Source: Microvirga ossetica
Lineage (GTDB): Bacteria > Pseudomonadota > Alphaproteobacteria > Rhizobiales > Beijerinckiaceae
NCBI RefSeq assembly: GCF_002741015.1
Contig: NZ_CP016617.1
Location: 186,001-250,000, forward strand
Direction of reading: 5' to 3'
Length of the DNA: 64,000 nt
Within the stretch, counting starts at the first letter, position 1, and each line of letters starts with the position of its first letter. This document shows, piece by piece, positions 46,747 to 54,920 of the stretch. The position numbers and the translations under genes were made by a program. The notes under the pieces are model-generated. The model did no database searches. It was not told the DNA's origin and was given only the letters and a program-made list of their open reading frames with translations.

Positions 46747-47649
46747 CTACGCGGCCATCGGCGTGACCTCAAGCTGGGCATAGTAGGCGGCTTCCGCCTC
46801 GGCGGGCGGGATGTTGCCGATGGGCTCAAGCAGGCGCCGGTTGTTGTACCCGTCGACCCATTCAAGAGTGGCGAACTCGACGCTCTCAAAGGAGCGCCAT
46901 GGACCACGCCGATGGATCACTTCGGTCTTGAACAGGCCGATGACGGTTTCCGCCAGGGCATTGTCGTACGAGTCGCCGACACTGCCGAGGGATGGCTCTA
47001 TCCCCGCCGTCGCGAGGCGCTCGGTGTACTTAATCGACACGTATTGAACTCCCCTGTCCGAATGGTGGATGAGGTTGGCTCGCCAGGGCTGCCGGTCATG
47101 GAGAGCCGGCTCCAGGGCATCGAGCACGAACTCGGCCCGGGCTGAGCGTGATACCCGCCAGCCCACGATCCGGCGGGCGAAGGCGTCGATCACAAACGCC
47201 ACATAGACGAAGCCCGACCAGGTCGCGACAAACGTGAAGTCGCTGACCCACAAGGCGTTCGGCCGCGACGCGTTGAACTGCCGGTTCACCCGGTCACGTG
47301 GACAAGGGGCCGTGGCGTCACTGACCGTCGTCCTGATGCTTCTGCCGCGAACCACACCCTTCAGGCCCATCTGCCGCATCAGCCGGGCGACCGCGCATCG
47401 TGCGACCGCGATCCCTTCGCGCTGCAGTTGGCGCCAGACCTTGCGGACGCCATAGACGCCGAAGTTGGCCGCGAACACCCGGTGGATCTCCTGGCTGAGT
47501 TCGGCATCCCGGCGCTCGCGTGCCGGTCTGCGGTCGGGATTGGCCTTGCGGGCAGCATGCTCATGGTAGGTCGACGGGGCGATCGGCAGCACACGGCAGA
47601 TCGGCTCGACCCCGTAAACCTCACGATGCTCGTCGATAAACGCCTTCAT
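46747..47649 (-). CDS. IS3-A OrfB, intact
   Basis: 300 aa. HTH_21 region ([31 protein letters not shown]) then rve core with Asp in [26 protein letters not shown], Asp in [20 protein letters not shown] and Glu in [21 protein letters not shown]51/IS3-like. With OrfA it forms a complete and probably active transposase. Confidence 0.9.
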   Translation of the reverse strand: MKAFIDEHREVYGVEPICRVLPIAPSTYHEHAARKANPDRRPARERRDAELSQEIHRVFAANFGVYGVRKVWRQLQREGIAVARCAVARLMRQMGLKGVVRGRSIRTTVSDATAPCPRDRVNRQFNASRPNALWVSDFTFVATWSGFVYVAFVIDAFARRIVGWRVSRSARAEFVLDALEPALHDRQPWRANLIHHSDRGVQYVSIKYTERLATAGIEPSLGSVGDSYDNALAETVIGLFKTEVIHRRGPWRSFESVEFATLEWVDGYNNRRLLEPIGNIPPAEAEAAYYAQLEVTPMAA

Positions 47650-47972
47650 GGCTTGAAGCGGCGGTCGAGCTCCGCCTGGGCAAAATAGGCGCTGGCCTTG
47701 CGCAGGATCTCGTTGGCCTGGCGCAGTTCGCGCACCTCACGCTCGAGGGCCTTGATCTTTTCCTGCTCCGCGCTCGTCGGCCCAGCCCGAAGGCCCTGGT
47801 CACGCTCCGCCTGGCGCACCCAGTGGCGCAGCGTCTCGCGCGAGCAGCCGATCTTGGCCGCAATCGACAGGATCGCCTCATACTGCGAGGTGTACTCGTC
47901 GCGATGCTCGAAAACCATCCGGACCGCCCGTTCGCGGACCTCTGGTGAATACGGGGGTGTTTTCTTCGTCAT
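47646..47972 (-). CDS. IS3-A OrfA
   Basis: 108 aa. HTH_Tnp_1 domain ([47 protein letters not shown]) and leucine zipper ([27 protein letters not shown]). Overlaps orfB by four bases. Intact. Confidence 0.9.
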   Translation of the reverse strand: MTKKTPPYSPEVRERAVRMVFEHRDEYTSQYEAILSIAAKIGCSRETLRHWVRQAERDQGLRAGPTSAEQEKIKALEREVRELRQANEILRKASAYFAQAELDRRFKP

Positions 47973-48427
47973 GGCTCCATCCTGTCAGGAGTTGGAGCCT
48001 CCGGGAATCCCGGCGCGGTTCACAGGCGTGAACGCACCCGGTGCAGGGCGAGCAGATCCATTTGGTCTGGCGTCTTGATCGCCACAAACGACATGGTGGG
48101 CCGCTGCACCGCCTCCGCGATGGCTTCGGCATCGCGATAATCGTTCTTGTGGCCCTTGAGGAAAGGTTTGACGTACTGAGCCGGGATCAGGCGCACGTCA
48201 TGACCCAGCGCTTGCAGTTGTCGGCCGATATGGTGGGCGCCGGCGCAGGCCTCCATGCCGATCAGGCACGGCGGGATGTTGGCCAGCCGCTGGGTGAGCT
48301 GCGTGCGGGAGAGCTTGATCCGCAGCACGATCGCGCCGCGCTCCTCCTGCCCGACGAGATGGAAGCTGGTCTTGCCCAGATCGATGCCCAGGGTGGCGAT
48401 CGCAGCGAAAGAAGAAGACCGTGACAT

Positions 48428-48717
48428 GGGACGTGCTCCTTGCGTGGCTCGAAGCCCCACACTTTACGAACAAGCGGGGCAGGAGCACGGCCGGACCATC
48501 CCATTACCGGCCTCTCTCTTCCCACGAAAAACTCCCCCGCCGATAGGGACCGACGAGGGAGCTTTTGCAGTACGAATACGCGGTGAAGCCTTCAAATCGC
48601 GTTCCATACTGAGGGTTATGCGAATTCATGTGTGTAGAACCCCGTTAGAAAGGTCACTCCTCTCCCCGTTACAAATGTCACTCTCCCTGGGTGATCGTGC
48701 TGGGGAGATTGGGTCTG
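48428..48717. other. IS110-B and ISNCY-B non-coding ends
   Basis: Holds an AAAACTCCC ... GGGAGCTTTT dyad near 48524-48565 (perhaps the IS110 non-coding end) and two similar blocks GTTAGAAAGGTCACTC and GTTACAAATGTCACTC (48646-48685) that look like ISNCY terminal repeats. No gene. Confidence 0.4.
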
Positions 48718-49287
48718 ATGACGGTGATCGGGATGAGCCGGCCGGAGATCGATCGGGTTCACATTCTGCGGGACGTCGTGGCGGAGCGAATTACAGTGCG
48801 CGAAGCCGCCCAGGTGCTGCGGATCACGCGACGCCAAGTGTTCCGATTACTCAAGGCCTATCATGCGGGCGGTCCGGCGGCGTTGGTTTCGTCACGCCGC
48901 GGCAAGCCCAGCAACCGCTCCTACCCGGCGGCGCTGCGGACCGAGGTGCTGGCACTGATCACAGCCAACTATGCCGATTTCGGCCCGACGCTCGCCTGCG
49001 AGAAGCTCGCCGAGCGGCACGGCATCGCTCTGGGCGTCGAGACGATCCGACGCTGGATGATCGCGGCGGGTCTCTGGCAGGAGCGCCGGCAGAAGCTCAA
49101 GCGCGTGCACCAGCCGCGCTACCGGCGCGACTGCGTCGGCGAACTCGTCCAGATCGACGGCTCCGAGCACTCCTGGTTTGAGGATCGCGGCCCACCCTGC
49201 ACGCTTCTGGTCTACATTGACGATGCCACCAGCCGGCTGATGCACCTGAAGTTCGTCGAGACCGAGTCGACCTTTGATTATTTCGGC
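48718..49287 (+). pseudogene. ISNCY (IS1202-like) transposase, 3' part lost (ISNCY-B)
   Basis: From ATG 48718: HTH ITVREAAQVLRITRRQVFRLLKAYHAGGPAALVSSRRGKPSNR, FGPTLACEKLAERHG, GELVQIDGSEHSWFEDRGPPCTLLVYIDDATSRLMHLKFVETESTFDYF. Similarity stops at 49287, where an IS5-type element starts; the second half of the catalytic core is missing. Confidence 0.85.
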
Positions 49288-50148
49288 AGCGCCACTACGA
49301 CAGAGGCAGGTCGTCGCGCAATCCAAGCTGGTCAAGAAAGCGTAAGAGCTTTGGCCCGACGCCGCCTTGTTGCATGGACAGGCGATTTGGCTGCCGAGCC
49401 TGGAACGCATAGAAGGACGGTGCCTTCCAGATCTCGGATTCGACCGTGCCGTTCAAGACCAATGCCGCTCGCCGTCACCGCATTCCCAAGCAGCAGCACC
49501 GGGTCACGAACTGGGCGGAGTATGACACGGCCCTGCGCCAGCGCGGAAGCCTCACCGTCTGGTTCTCACAGGAGGCGATTGCCCCCTGGCGGGCCGAGCC
49601 TCGCACAACACCGGGCGTCAGCCGCATTACTCAGCTCTGGCGATCCGAACAGCCCTGACGCTGCGGGCGGTGTTCCGGCTGGCGCTTCGTCAAAGCGAAG
49701 GCCTGATTCGCTCGATCCTGAAGCCCCTGAGTCTGGATCTGGCCGTGCCAGATCATTCAACCCTGAGCCAGCGGGCCGAAACCCTGGAGGTACCAAGGCC
49801 ATGTCTTAGCTCCGGAGGGCCGGTTCACCTGCTGGTGGACAGCACACGCCTGCAACTCTGTGGTGCCGGCGAATGGTTGGTCAAGAAGCATAGCACCCGA
49901 AGACGCCGCTCCTGGCGAAAGCTGCACATCGGTGTTGACACCGACACTGGGAAGATCCTCGCGGCAGATTGAGCGAGTTGTGAATTCGATGATGGCTCGC
50001 AGGTCGAGCCCTTGCTTGACCAGATCACGGCTCCTCTGGCCTCTTTCATCGGCGACGGAGCCTATGATCAGGCTGGCATTTACGACACCATCGCCAAGCG
50101 CGATCCTGATGCGCAAGTGATCGTTCCACCACGAGCGACTGCCGCGCC
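49288..50148 (+). pseudogene. IS5-family transposase, several frame breaks (IS5-B)
   Basis: The start at about 49446 reads MPFKTNAARRHRIPKQQHRVTNWAEYD and RGSLTVWFSQEAIAPW. The frame is then broken near 49640 and resumes LTLRAVFRLALRQSEGLIRSILKPL and AVPDHSTLSQRAETLEVPRP to LHIGVDTDTGKILAAD. A stop there separates a last piece (DDGSQVEPLLDQITAPLASFIGDGAYDQAGIYD). It is truncated by IS6-A at 50149. Different IS5 subgroup from IS5-C. Confidence 0.85.
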
Positions 50149-50937
50149 GGGCGTTGTCACGATAACTGCCAGCAAGCGCACTTAAGGCCGATTTGGTCGC
50201 CGGCAGGCTCAACCAGCAATGTTTGTCATAGCTTTCCACTCCGCCATGGCATTGAGGCGGTGCAGGCGTGTGGCAGGGGCGAAGCGGTTGGAGCGAGGTG
50301 GAACGAAAAGATTGCGGACGGCAGAGAAGACGCTGACGAACCGCTGCAGGTACCTGGGTGATCGAAAGCCTTGCATCACCCGCTCTCGTCGCCGGAAGGG
50401 CAGATGCGAGTTCTCCGCCCGATTATTAAGCCTCTTCTGCGAGCGGTGTTCGACTTCTGGCATGATCTGACGCTGTGCAGCAGCGTATGAGCCGAGCTTG
50501 TCGGTGATCATCCGTCGTGGAGGGCAGCCCTGCTTCCGCAAGAGACGCTTCAGCAAGCGCTTGGCGGCCTTGGTATCGCGGCGCGTCTGCACGACCTCAT
50601 CGAGCACGTATCCATCCTGATCAACGGCTCGCCACAGCCAGTGTTTCTTGCCAGATGTCGTGGCGGCTCGGTGCCTTGCGCCTGAGGCGGCGGGTGTAAG
50701 CCGGCCCGAACTTCAGCGCCCATCGCCGGACGGTCTCGTAGGACACGACGATGCCGCGCTCGAGCAGCATCTCCTCGACCAGCCGCAGGCTCAGAGGAAA
50801 CCGGAAATACAACCAGACCGCATGGGCAATAATCTGAGGCGGAAAGCGATGGCGTTTGTAGCTGTAGCTGACGGGTTTGCTCATGCCGGACCATCTACAC
50901 CGCTCGATCTCATGTCCAGGTTAACGTGACAACGCCC
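50149..50937 (-). mobile_element. IS6-family element IS6-A
   Basis: Perfect 12-bp ends GGGCGTTGTCAC (50149) and GTGACAACGCCC (ending 50937). The 8-bp flanks do not match, so one side was probably rearranged after insertion. Confidence 0.85.
50209..50884 (-). pseudogene. IS6-family transposase with internal deletion
   Basis: The N-terminal half (FPPQIIAHAVWLYFRFPLSLRLVEEMLLERGIVVSYETVRRW) ends at SRHDIWQ. About 30 bases that should encode the HLDE motif, with the first catalytic Asp, are missing, and the frame shifts. The second part (LDEVVQTRRDTKAAKRLLKRLL, ITDKLGSY, NNRAENSH) keeps the other catalytic residues. Non-functional alone. Confidence 0.85.
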
Positions 50938-50976
50938 GAAATACCTCGCCCTATCACTCCCGTAAGATGCTTCGTT

Positions 50977-51156
50977 TCATCGCCGGACCGGCATATTTTC
51001 GCGCCGGGAGAGTTCGATATCCTCAGCATCGAAGTAGCGGTCCAGCCATTCAAAGGCGTCTTGAATCAGGGCTCTGCGCGCTGACGGGTCCGGATGCCGC
51101 TTCGCGAGGCTCATGGCTCTCATGTAGCGGGACCAGCAGTAAATGCAGTTATTCAT
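50977..51156 (-). CDS. Small Cys-containing hypothetical protein
   Basis: 59 aa from ATG 51156 with GGAGG eight bases upstream. Begins MNNCIYCWSRYMRAMSLAKRHPDPSARRALIQDAFEWLDRYFDAEDI: a CxxC near the N-terminus and an amphipathic helix. Not recognised. Good start signals make it a likely real gene. Confidence 0.55.
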   Translation of the reverse strand: MNNCIYCWSRYMRAMSLAKRHPDPSARRALIQDAFEWLDRYFDAEDIELSRRENMPVRR

Positions 51157-51336
51157 CGCACAGGCCTCCGTAAACAAATCCGAATGACTGCCCCATTCTA
51201 TCTTGGGGTCTCTCGGCTATCTGTAGCCGAGATCACACTCGGAGTTGGCCCATGAAGCACCGGCCAGGCTTTACGGACCAAAATCTGATGCGCTACAGCC
51301 GCTTCATCAGCCGCGCCGCTGCCGCTCCGAGTCTGA

Positions 51337-51672
51337 CTAATGAGCCGAGAGAGCATCAAGCGGAATGACCTGCACTGCCTGACCTGAGGCATCGACAATC
51401 TCCAGCTGCCATCCCTGCCACTCATCCGAGTTCAAGGGATCCTGGGCCCGAAGCTCTTCGACGGCTTCCATCGCGGAGACCACGGCGGCTTGGAGACTGG
51501 ACGCCGTGATGCCCTCCTCGTCGCGGATCATGCTGTCGCCATCAGTGAGATTGAAGTAGTAACGCGCTGGCGCCGAAAGACCTGTAGCGGATCCAGCCGA
51601 AGTTCCGGCTGGCGGATCAATTTCGACAGCGTCTTCAGCAGGTGCCTGCTTGCCATTCGTGAAAGTTACCAT
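51337..51672 (-). CDS. DUF6894 family protein 1
   Basis: 111 aa. ARYYFNLTDGDSMIRDEEGITASSLQAAVVSAMEAVEEL and WQLEIVDASGQAVQVIPLDAL match the DUF6894 pattern of a Y[YF]F(N/D) opening, a D/E-rich (I/L)RDEEG motif and a final beta strand. An N-terminal extension of about 35 residues is unusual. The family is common and multi-copy in Methylobacterium/Microvirga-type genomes; function unknown. A second member is at 54032. Confidence 0.75.
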   Translation of the reverse strand: MVTFTNGKQAPAEDAVEIDPPAGTSAGSATGLSAPARYYFNLTDGDSMIRDEEGITASSLQAAVVSAMEAVEELRAQDPLNSDEWQGWQLEIVDASGQAVQVIPLDALSAH

Positions 51673-51684
51673 GGCTCGGACACC

Positions 51685-52098
51685 TTACTGGACTGCTGGA
51701 GAGGCGAGGTTTTCAAGATCCACCCAGCCGGTGCAGGTTGGGATCTCAGGGACAAGGTAAGCGCGGCTTCCATCGAGCTTCTCAACGCGACATGGATAGG
51801 TTCTCTTGTCTCCTGGTGGACGGTACAATACCAAGCTCCCCGCTGAGACAACATCGCCTGAGACTGGCTCTAGGGAGGCTTGTGCGATTGGCCCAAGCTG
51901 CTCAAGGCCGAGGGTATCGCGAGAGATACTCTGCTCAGCGGCCCGGACGCGATCGAGAGCCGCAATAGCAAGGCGGGCGCGGTCCCGGTACCGGTCCATG
52001 ACCAACTTCAGTGGGCCTCGCTCCTGCCCTGAATGCCAGGACACACCTCCCGCTTTGGCCAACTCTGCTGCTACGGCTTCAACCTCACCCTCTGTCAT
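51685..52098 (-). CDS. Conserved hypothetical protein
   Basis: 137 aa from ATG 52098 with GGGAGGG upstream (GTG 52113 is also possible). N-terminal helices (EGEVEAVAAELAKAGGVSWHSGQERGPLKLVMDRYRDRARLAIAALDRVRAAE), then a small beta-rich region (GSLVLYRPPGDKRTYPCRVEKLDGSRAYLVPEIPTCTGWVDLENL). It looks like rhizobial hypothetical proteins with an EVEAVA..L start; no function known. Ends 12 bases before the DUF6894 gene, so they are probably co-transcribed. Confidence 0.65.
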   Translation of the reverse strand: MTEGEVEAVAAELAKAGGVSWHSGQERGPLKLVMDRYRDRARLAIAALDRVRAAEQSISRDTLGLEQLGPIAQASLEPVSGDVVSAGSLVLYRPPGDKRTYPCRVEKLDGSRAYLVPEIPTCTGWVDLENLASPAVQ

Positions 52099-52511
52099 CG
52101 TCAGCCCTCCCACTTTCTAACTTAGGGCTGCATTCCTGTGCTGCAATCGCAACATTCTGATAAATTCCGTGATGGAATAAATCCGTACCTGCCTCCGTTA
52201 ATATAGCATCTGACGTTACCCGACAGCAGGAGTGGCCCGTGGCCGACCCGCATACCTCCGAAACTCTTCACGGCAAGGCTTTTGACCCGTAGGGCGTGAC
52301 CGATGCTAACCCGTCCTTTCAGTGTGCGTCTGCTCTCTTTGTGGCCTCGCTCGGCTCCTTCATCGGAGCAAGCCTTTTGCTGGCCAGTCTCTGAAAAGTA
52401 CGCCGCTCCTTTAACCGAATGTGTTGGTGCAGATGGTAAAGACCCCGAGGCAACAGGTAAGTTAGCACTTCATGAACGCCATATTGCGTTGCGCCTCATA
52501 GGAGGGTGCTT
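52099..52511. other. No supported gene
   Basis: A rightward frame of 70 codons (52303-52515) lacks a convincing start and motif. The region probably contains the promoters for the leftward pair and for the 44-aa gene at 52512. Confidence 0.4.
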
Positions 52512-52646
52512 GTGAAATACGAAATAGATTCAATGAAGCCTGCGAGTGCTTCTACTAGCAACGACCGGTCGGAGCGGGCTCTCGAATGGATGGGCCTGCT
52601 CCCGGCGATAGGCGTATGCGCATGGGTCATTCTCAATTTTGGTTGA
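52512..52646 (+). CDS. 44-aa single-pass membrane protein
   Basis: GTG 52512 follows a strong AGGAGGGTG. The product has a polar N-terminus (KYEIDSMKPASASTSNDRSERALEW) and one hydrophobic segment (MGLLPAIGVCAWVILNFG). Too short for standard gene calls but well signalled. Convergent with another short membrane protein at 52738. Confidence 0.5.
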   Translation: MKYEIDSMKPASASTSNDRSERALEWMGLLPAIGVCAWVILNFG

Positions 52647-52737
52647 GAAAATCACCTTCAAGCCAAGGCCAGCGTGCAATTGCCACCCAAGCTCATCGCT
52701 CGCCAATCTGCCTGCGGTTGCCTGCTCGATTGCGCCA

Positions 52738-52914
52738 CTATTTACCACTGTCCTTGTTGCGTCCTCCGGCTTCCACGGCGCAGACCAAGATGAAGAGACT
52801 GAGAACGGCAGCCAGTTGGGCGAAGGCCTCGACAGCCGCTGGCACACTGTCGCGAAAGGGGCCACTGGCGAGAGCCGCGAACACCAGGATGGGAAGGGCA
52901 GCCCAAACGAGCAT
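52738..52914 (-). CDS. 58-aa membrane protein
   Basis: ATG 52914 preceded by GGAGGTGAG. Two hydrophobic segments (MLVWAALPILVFAALASG and AFAQLAAVLSLFILVCAVEA), with a short polar turn and end (GGRNKDSGK). Two-helix hairpin topology. Not recognised. Confidence 0.55.
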   Translation of the reverse strand: MLVWAALPILVFAALASGPFRDSVPAAVEAFAQLAAVLSLFILVCAVEAGGRNKDSGK

Positions 52915-53776
52915 CAGCTCACCTCCACAGTTTCAGAGCTATTTTAGCATCACAAACTACTGCAGATCCGTCCCACACCCTGAGGCGCATCAATCTGCTC
53001 AGGCCGCTGACTATCGCTCAGGTTGTCTTCGGACAATTGCTACTGCTTGGTACCGGAGGAGCCTCTGGTTTGGCGGTGACGTCCGGTGGCTGCTGGAGGA
53101 TGGCAATTGCACGAGCGACGGTGTCGTCAACGCGCTTGGAAAGCCATGAATCGTCTGTCTGAGCATCGTGTGTGCCCCAGCAAGGTGGTCGGGGAACGCA
53201 TACGCTACGCAACCAACCCTTAACGCAGCTTAGGAGCCCGAGTTCCGAGCTCAACGTGCACTTGCCGCCGACCCATACCTGTTCAAACAAACGGGCCCCA
53301 TCCTGAGGAGAGGGCCCGAGGTGACACGCAGTCACTCGCTAGTCGCGCTTTATCCGGGTTGTTGTCCCGCTGATTGGATCAGATTGTCGAGCGGAAGGAT
53401 ACCTCCGACATTCGGCTGACGGCTGGAGGTCTGCTTCCCAGGTGGTGTCTGTATCGTGGCCTCCATCCATTCAGGGCCGTGGCAGGGGCTCGGTCCAAGG
53501 AACCTCGTGATTGGCTGCCGTTGGGAACCCGCAGAAGCAGTCAGGCCAGTCGGCGTGCTGGTGACGGGCATTTCAGAGCGAGACATCAACCCATCACACA
53601 ACCCCAAAGCCCTCGCCCTGGAGTTGGTTTCAGCGGGGCTGAAAAGAAAAGTTCGTAGCGAGTGCCCGGCTGGCCACGAGGTTTCTTATAGCTTCGCTGA
53701 AACCAGTTCACCGGTCCGTGAGTTTCGGCTGGAATATGCAAGACGAAGTGCACCGATAGCGCAATGGAGGAGATCC
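52915..53776. other. Mostly non-coding; no convincing gene
   Basis: Leftward frames at 53335-53018 and 53607-53350 and the upstream part of the NepR frame have no recognisable domain or good start signals. A 7-bp stem CGGGCCC/GGGCCCG at 53292-53318 could be a terminator stem but has no T-run. Confidence 0.4.
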
Positions 53777-53971
53777 ATGCTGCCGGACGATAAAAGAAAC
53801 TGCACCGGATCAGCGCTGATTGGCCCCACTGTCCAGCAACAGCGGATCACCTTCTTCCTCGGCCATTCCCTTCGGAGCCATTACGAGGATGTGATAAAGG
53901 AACCTATCCCGGACCGTCTGCAAGCGCTCGCTGAACAATTGGAGCGAAGGGCATTCTTTGACGTTCAATAG
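53777..53971 (+). CDS. NepR-like anti-sigma factor
   Basis: 64 aa from ATG 53777, with GGAGGAG seven bases upstream; the frame is open further upstream but without homology. ITFFLGHSLRSHYEDVIKEPIPDRLQALAEQLER fits the NepR core (G..LR..Y..VV.EPVPDRF..LL..L). Known family role: binds the EcfG sigma factor and is displaced by phosphorylated PhyR in the alphaproteobacterial general stress response. No phyR or ecfG is in the window, so this is an extra or orphan copy that may act on a chromosomal sigma factor. Confidence 0.75.
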   Translation: MLPDDKRNCTGSALIGPTVQQQRITFFLGHSLRSHYEDVIKEPIPDRLQALAEQLERRAFFDVQ

Positions 53972-54031
53972 GAAATTAAGTCAAAGTAGCAAGAAAGACC
54001 TTAACCTTCGTCCTGTGAGGAGACATTGCTC

Positions 54032-54298
54032 ATGCCAAGGTACTACTTCGACCTCTATCAGGGGGCGCAACGCATCTCCGAAGATGCCTCGGGCTATGAA
54101 TGTCCCAGTGACGAAGATGCCCGGCAGTTCGCCCGCATGAGCAATGGGTTGGTCGCTCTCGACCCGGTCTTGTCTAGTCCCTCGCAGAACCATCGCGTTG
54201 TAGTCTTGAACGAGGACGGGCAGAGCATCTTCACTATGTCCGTATCTCAAGCAGCCTTCTCTACAGCCGCTTCATCGGATGTCTCGCTTCTTTCCTGA
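54032..54298 (+). CDS. DUF6894 family protein 2
   Basis: 88 aa from ATG 54032 (GAGGAG nine bases upstream; TTG 54026 also possible). MPRYYFDLYQGAQRISEDASGYECPSDEDARQFARMS, then HRVVVLNEDGQSIFTMSVSQA, is the DUF6894 signature of a PRYYFD opening and a terminal V.DE.G strand. Lies 60 bases after the NepR-like gene on the same strand; such pairings hint at stress regulation, but this is inference. Confidence 0.75.
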   Translation: MPRYYFDLYQGAQRISEDASGYECPSDEDARQFARMSNGLVALDPVLSSPSQNHRVVVLNEDGQSIFTMSVSQAAFSTAASSDVSLLS

Positions 54299-54332
54299 GG
54301 CTGAGACCGCATTCTAACCTGCGAGATCCACC

Positions 54333-54572
54333 GTGACGTGCGAGGATTTGGTCGCGCCGTGCTTTTTGGATGAGCAGGCGCCACTCGCGGTTCCTGAGTT
54401 GAACCGTGAGCGAACTTTAAAGTATCTGGAGTGCTGCTATCAACAGGGGCTGTCATGGGAGGAGGCCAAGCAGCAGATCCAAGGCTTTCTGCAGCAAAAA
54501 GGTGTTCCCCACCAAGGGATTGTACGGCAGTTGCAACTCGCCAAGCCGCTGCTTCAGCCTTGGTTGGACTGA
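54333..54572 (+). CDS. Small helical hypothetical protein
   Basis: 79 aa from GTG 54333. Helix-rich (RTLKYLECCYQQGLSWEEAKQQIQGFLQQKGVPHQGIVRQLQLAKPLLQPWL), Gln-rich, with a Cys-Cys pair. Not recognised. Follows DUF6894-2 by 34 bases. Confidence 0.45.
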   Translation: MTCEDLVAPCFLDEQAPLAVPELNRERTLKYLECCYQQGLSWEEAKQQIQGFLQQKGVPHQGIVRQLQLAKPLLQPWLD

Positions 54573-54593
54573 CACTGCACCAAACTCAAAGCC

Positions 54594-54770
54594 GCCTCAT
54601 CAGTCGTGCCGCCGCCATGGCGAGATGGGTGTCTAGCATCTCCTCAGCCGCATCATACTTGGCCACCCACCGTTCATAGGTCGCCCAGCGCATGCCTTTG
54701 GGCTTGGGCGGCAGAACCCATTCATCCGGGTCCTCATGCCCGAGGAGAACTGCCGTCACCTTCGCCTTGG
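54594..54770 (-). pseudogene. Member of a small KPKGM...AARLM family, probably frameshifted
   Basis: KVTAVLLGHEDPDEWVLPPKPKGMRWATYERWVAKYDAAEEMLDTHLAMAAARLMRRL closely resembles the product at 58381. Upstream similarity (FRFRNQVHQ versus LRLSRNRLHH) is in another frame, so a frameshift at about 54765 separates the start. Function unknown. Confidence 0.5.
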
Positions 54771-54920
54771 TGCACTTGATTCCTGAATCGAAATCTCTTG
54801 GCTGAATCCGCCTCCTGCTCGGCGTTTTCCTCGCATGACCAGAATGCTTTTGTCAGCGAGTTCCCTTTCGTCCTTCTGAGCATTAGGTAGCGGACAGGAC
54901 GTCTCAATGACTTTTCAGAT

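Larger units (their letters stand above)
46706..48022 (-). mobile_element. IS3-family element IS3-A
   Basis: Inverted ends TGAACCGCGCCGGATTTTCC (46706) and GGAATCCCGGCGCGGTTCA (ending 48022); 1317 bp. Target duplication CAGG (46702-46705 and 48023-48026). A 75-base remnant of a near-identical end lies at 59488-59562. Confidence 0.92.
46051..48427 (-). pseudogene. IS110-family transposase interrupted by IS3-A (IS110-B)
   Basis: The upstream part (48427-48023; start with AAGGAG) has TLGIDLGKTSFHLVGQEERG and the DEDD-type KGHKNDYRDAEAIAEA. The downstream part (46705-46051) has LMSVPGVGPIISSAVVAAIG and FGAWLGLVPKQESTGARTILGKISRRGNKYLRTLFVQAA. Joining across one CAGG copy restores VRSRLVSQRTSITNQIRGF in frame, so the gene was complete before IS3-A entered. 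Confidence 0.9.

Noticed and set aside
52586..53149. Long rightward frame of 187 codons
   Set aside because: Overlaps two better-signalled small genes, has no start signal or motif and reads as low-quality composition.
53018..53335. Leftward 105-codon frame
   Set aside because: Odd composition, GTG start without ribosome-binding site, no recognisable domain; existence not supported.
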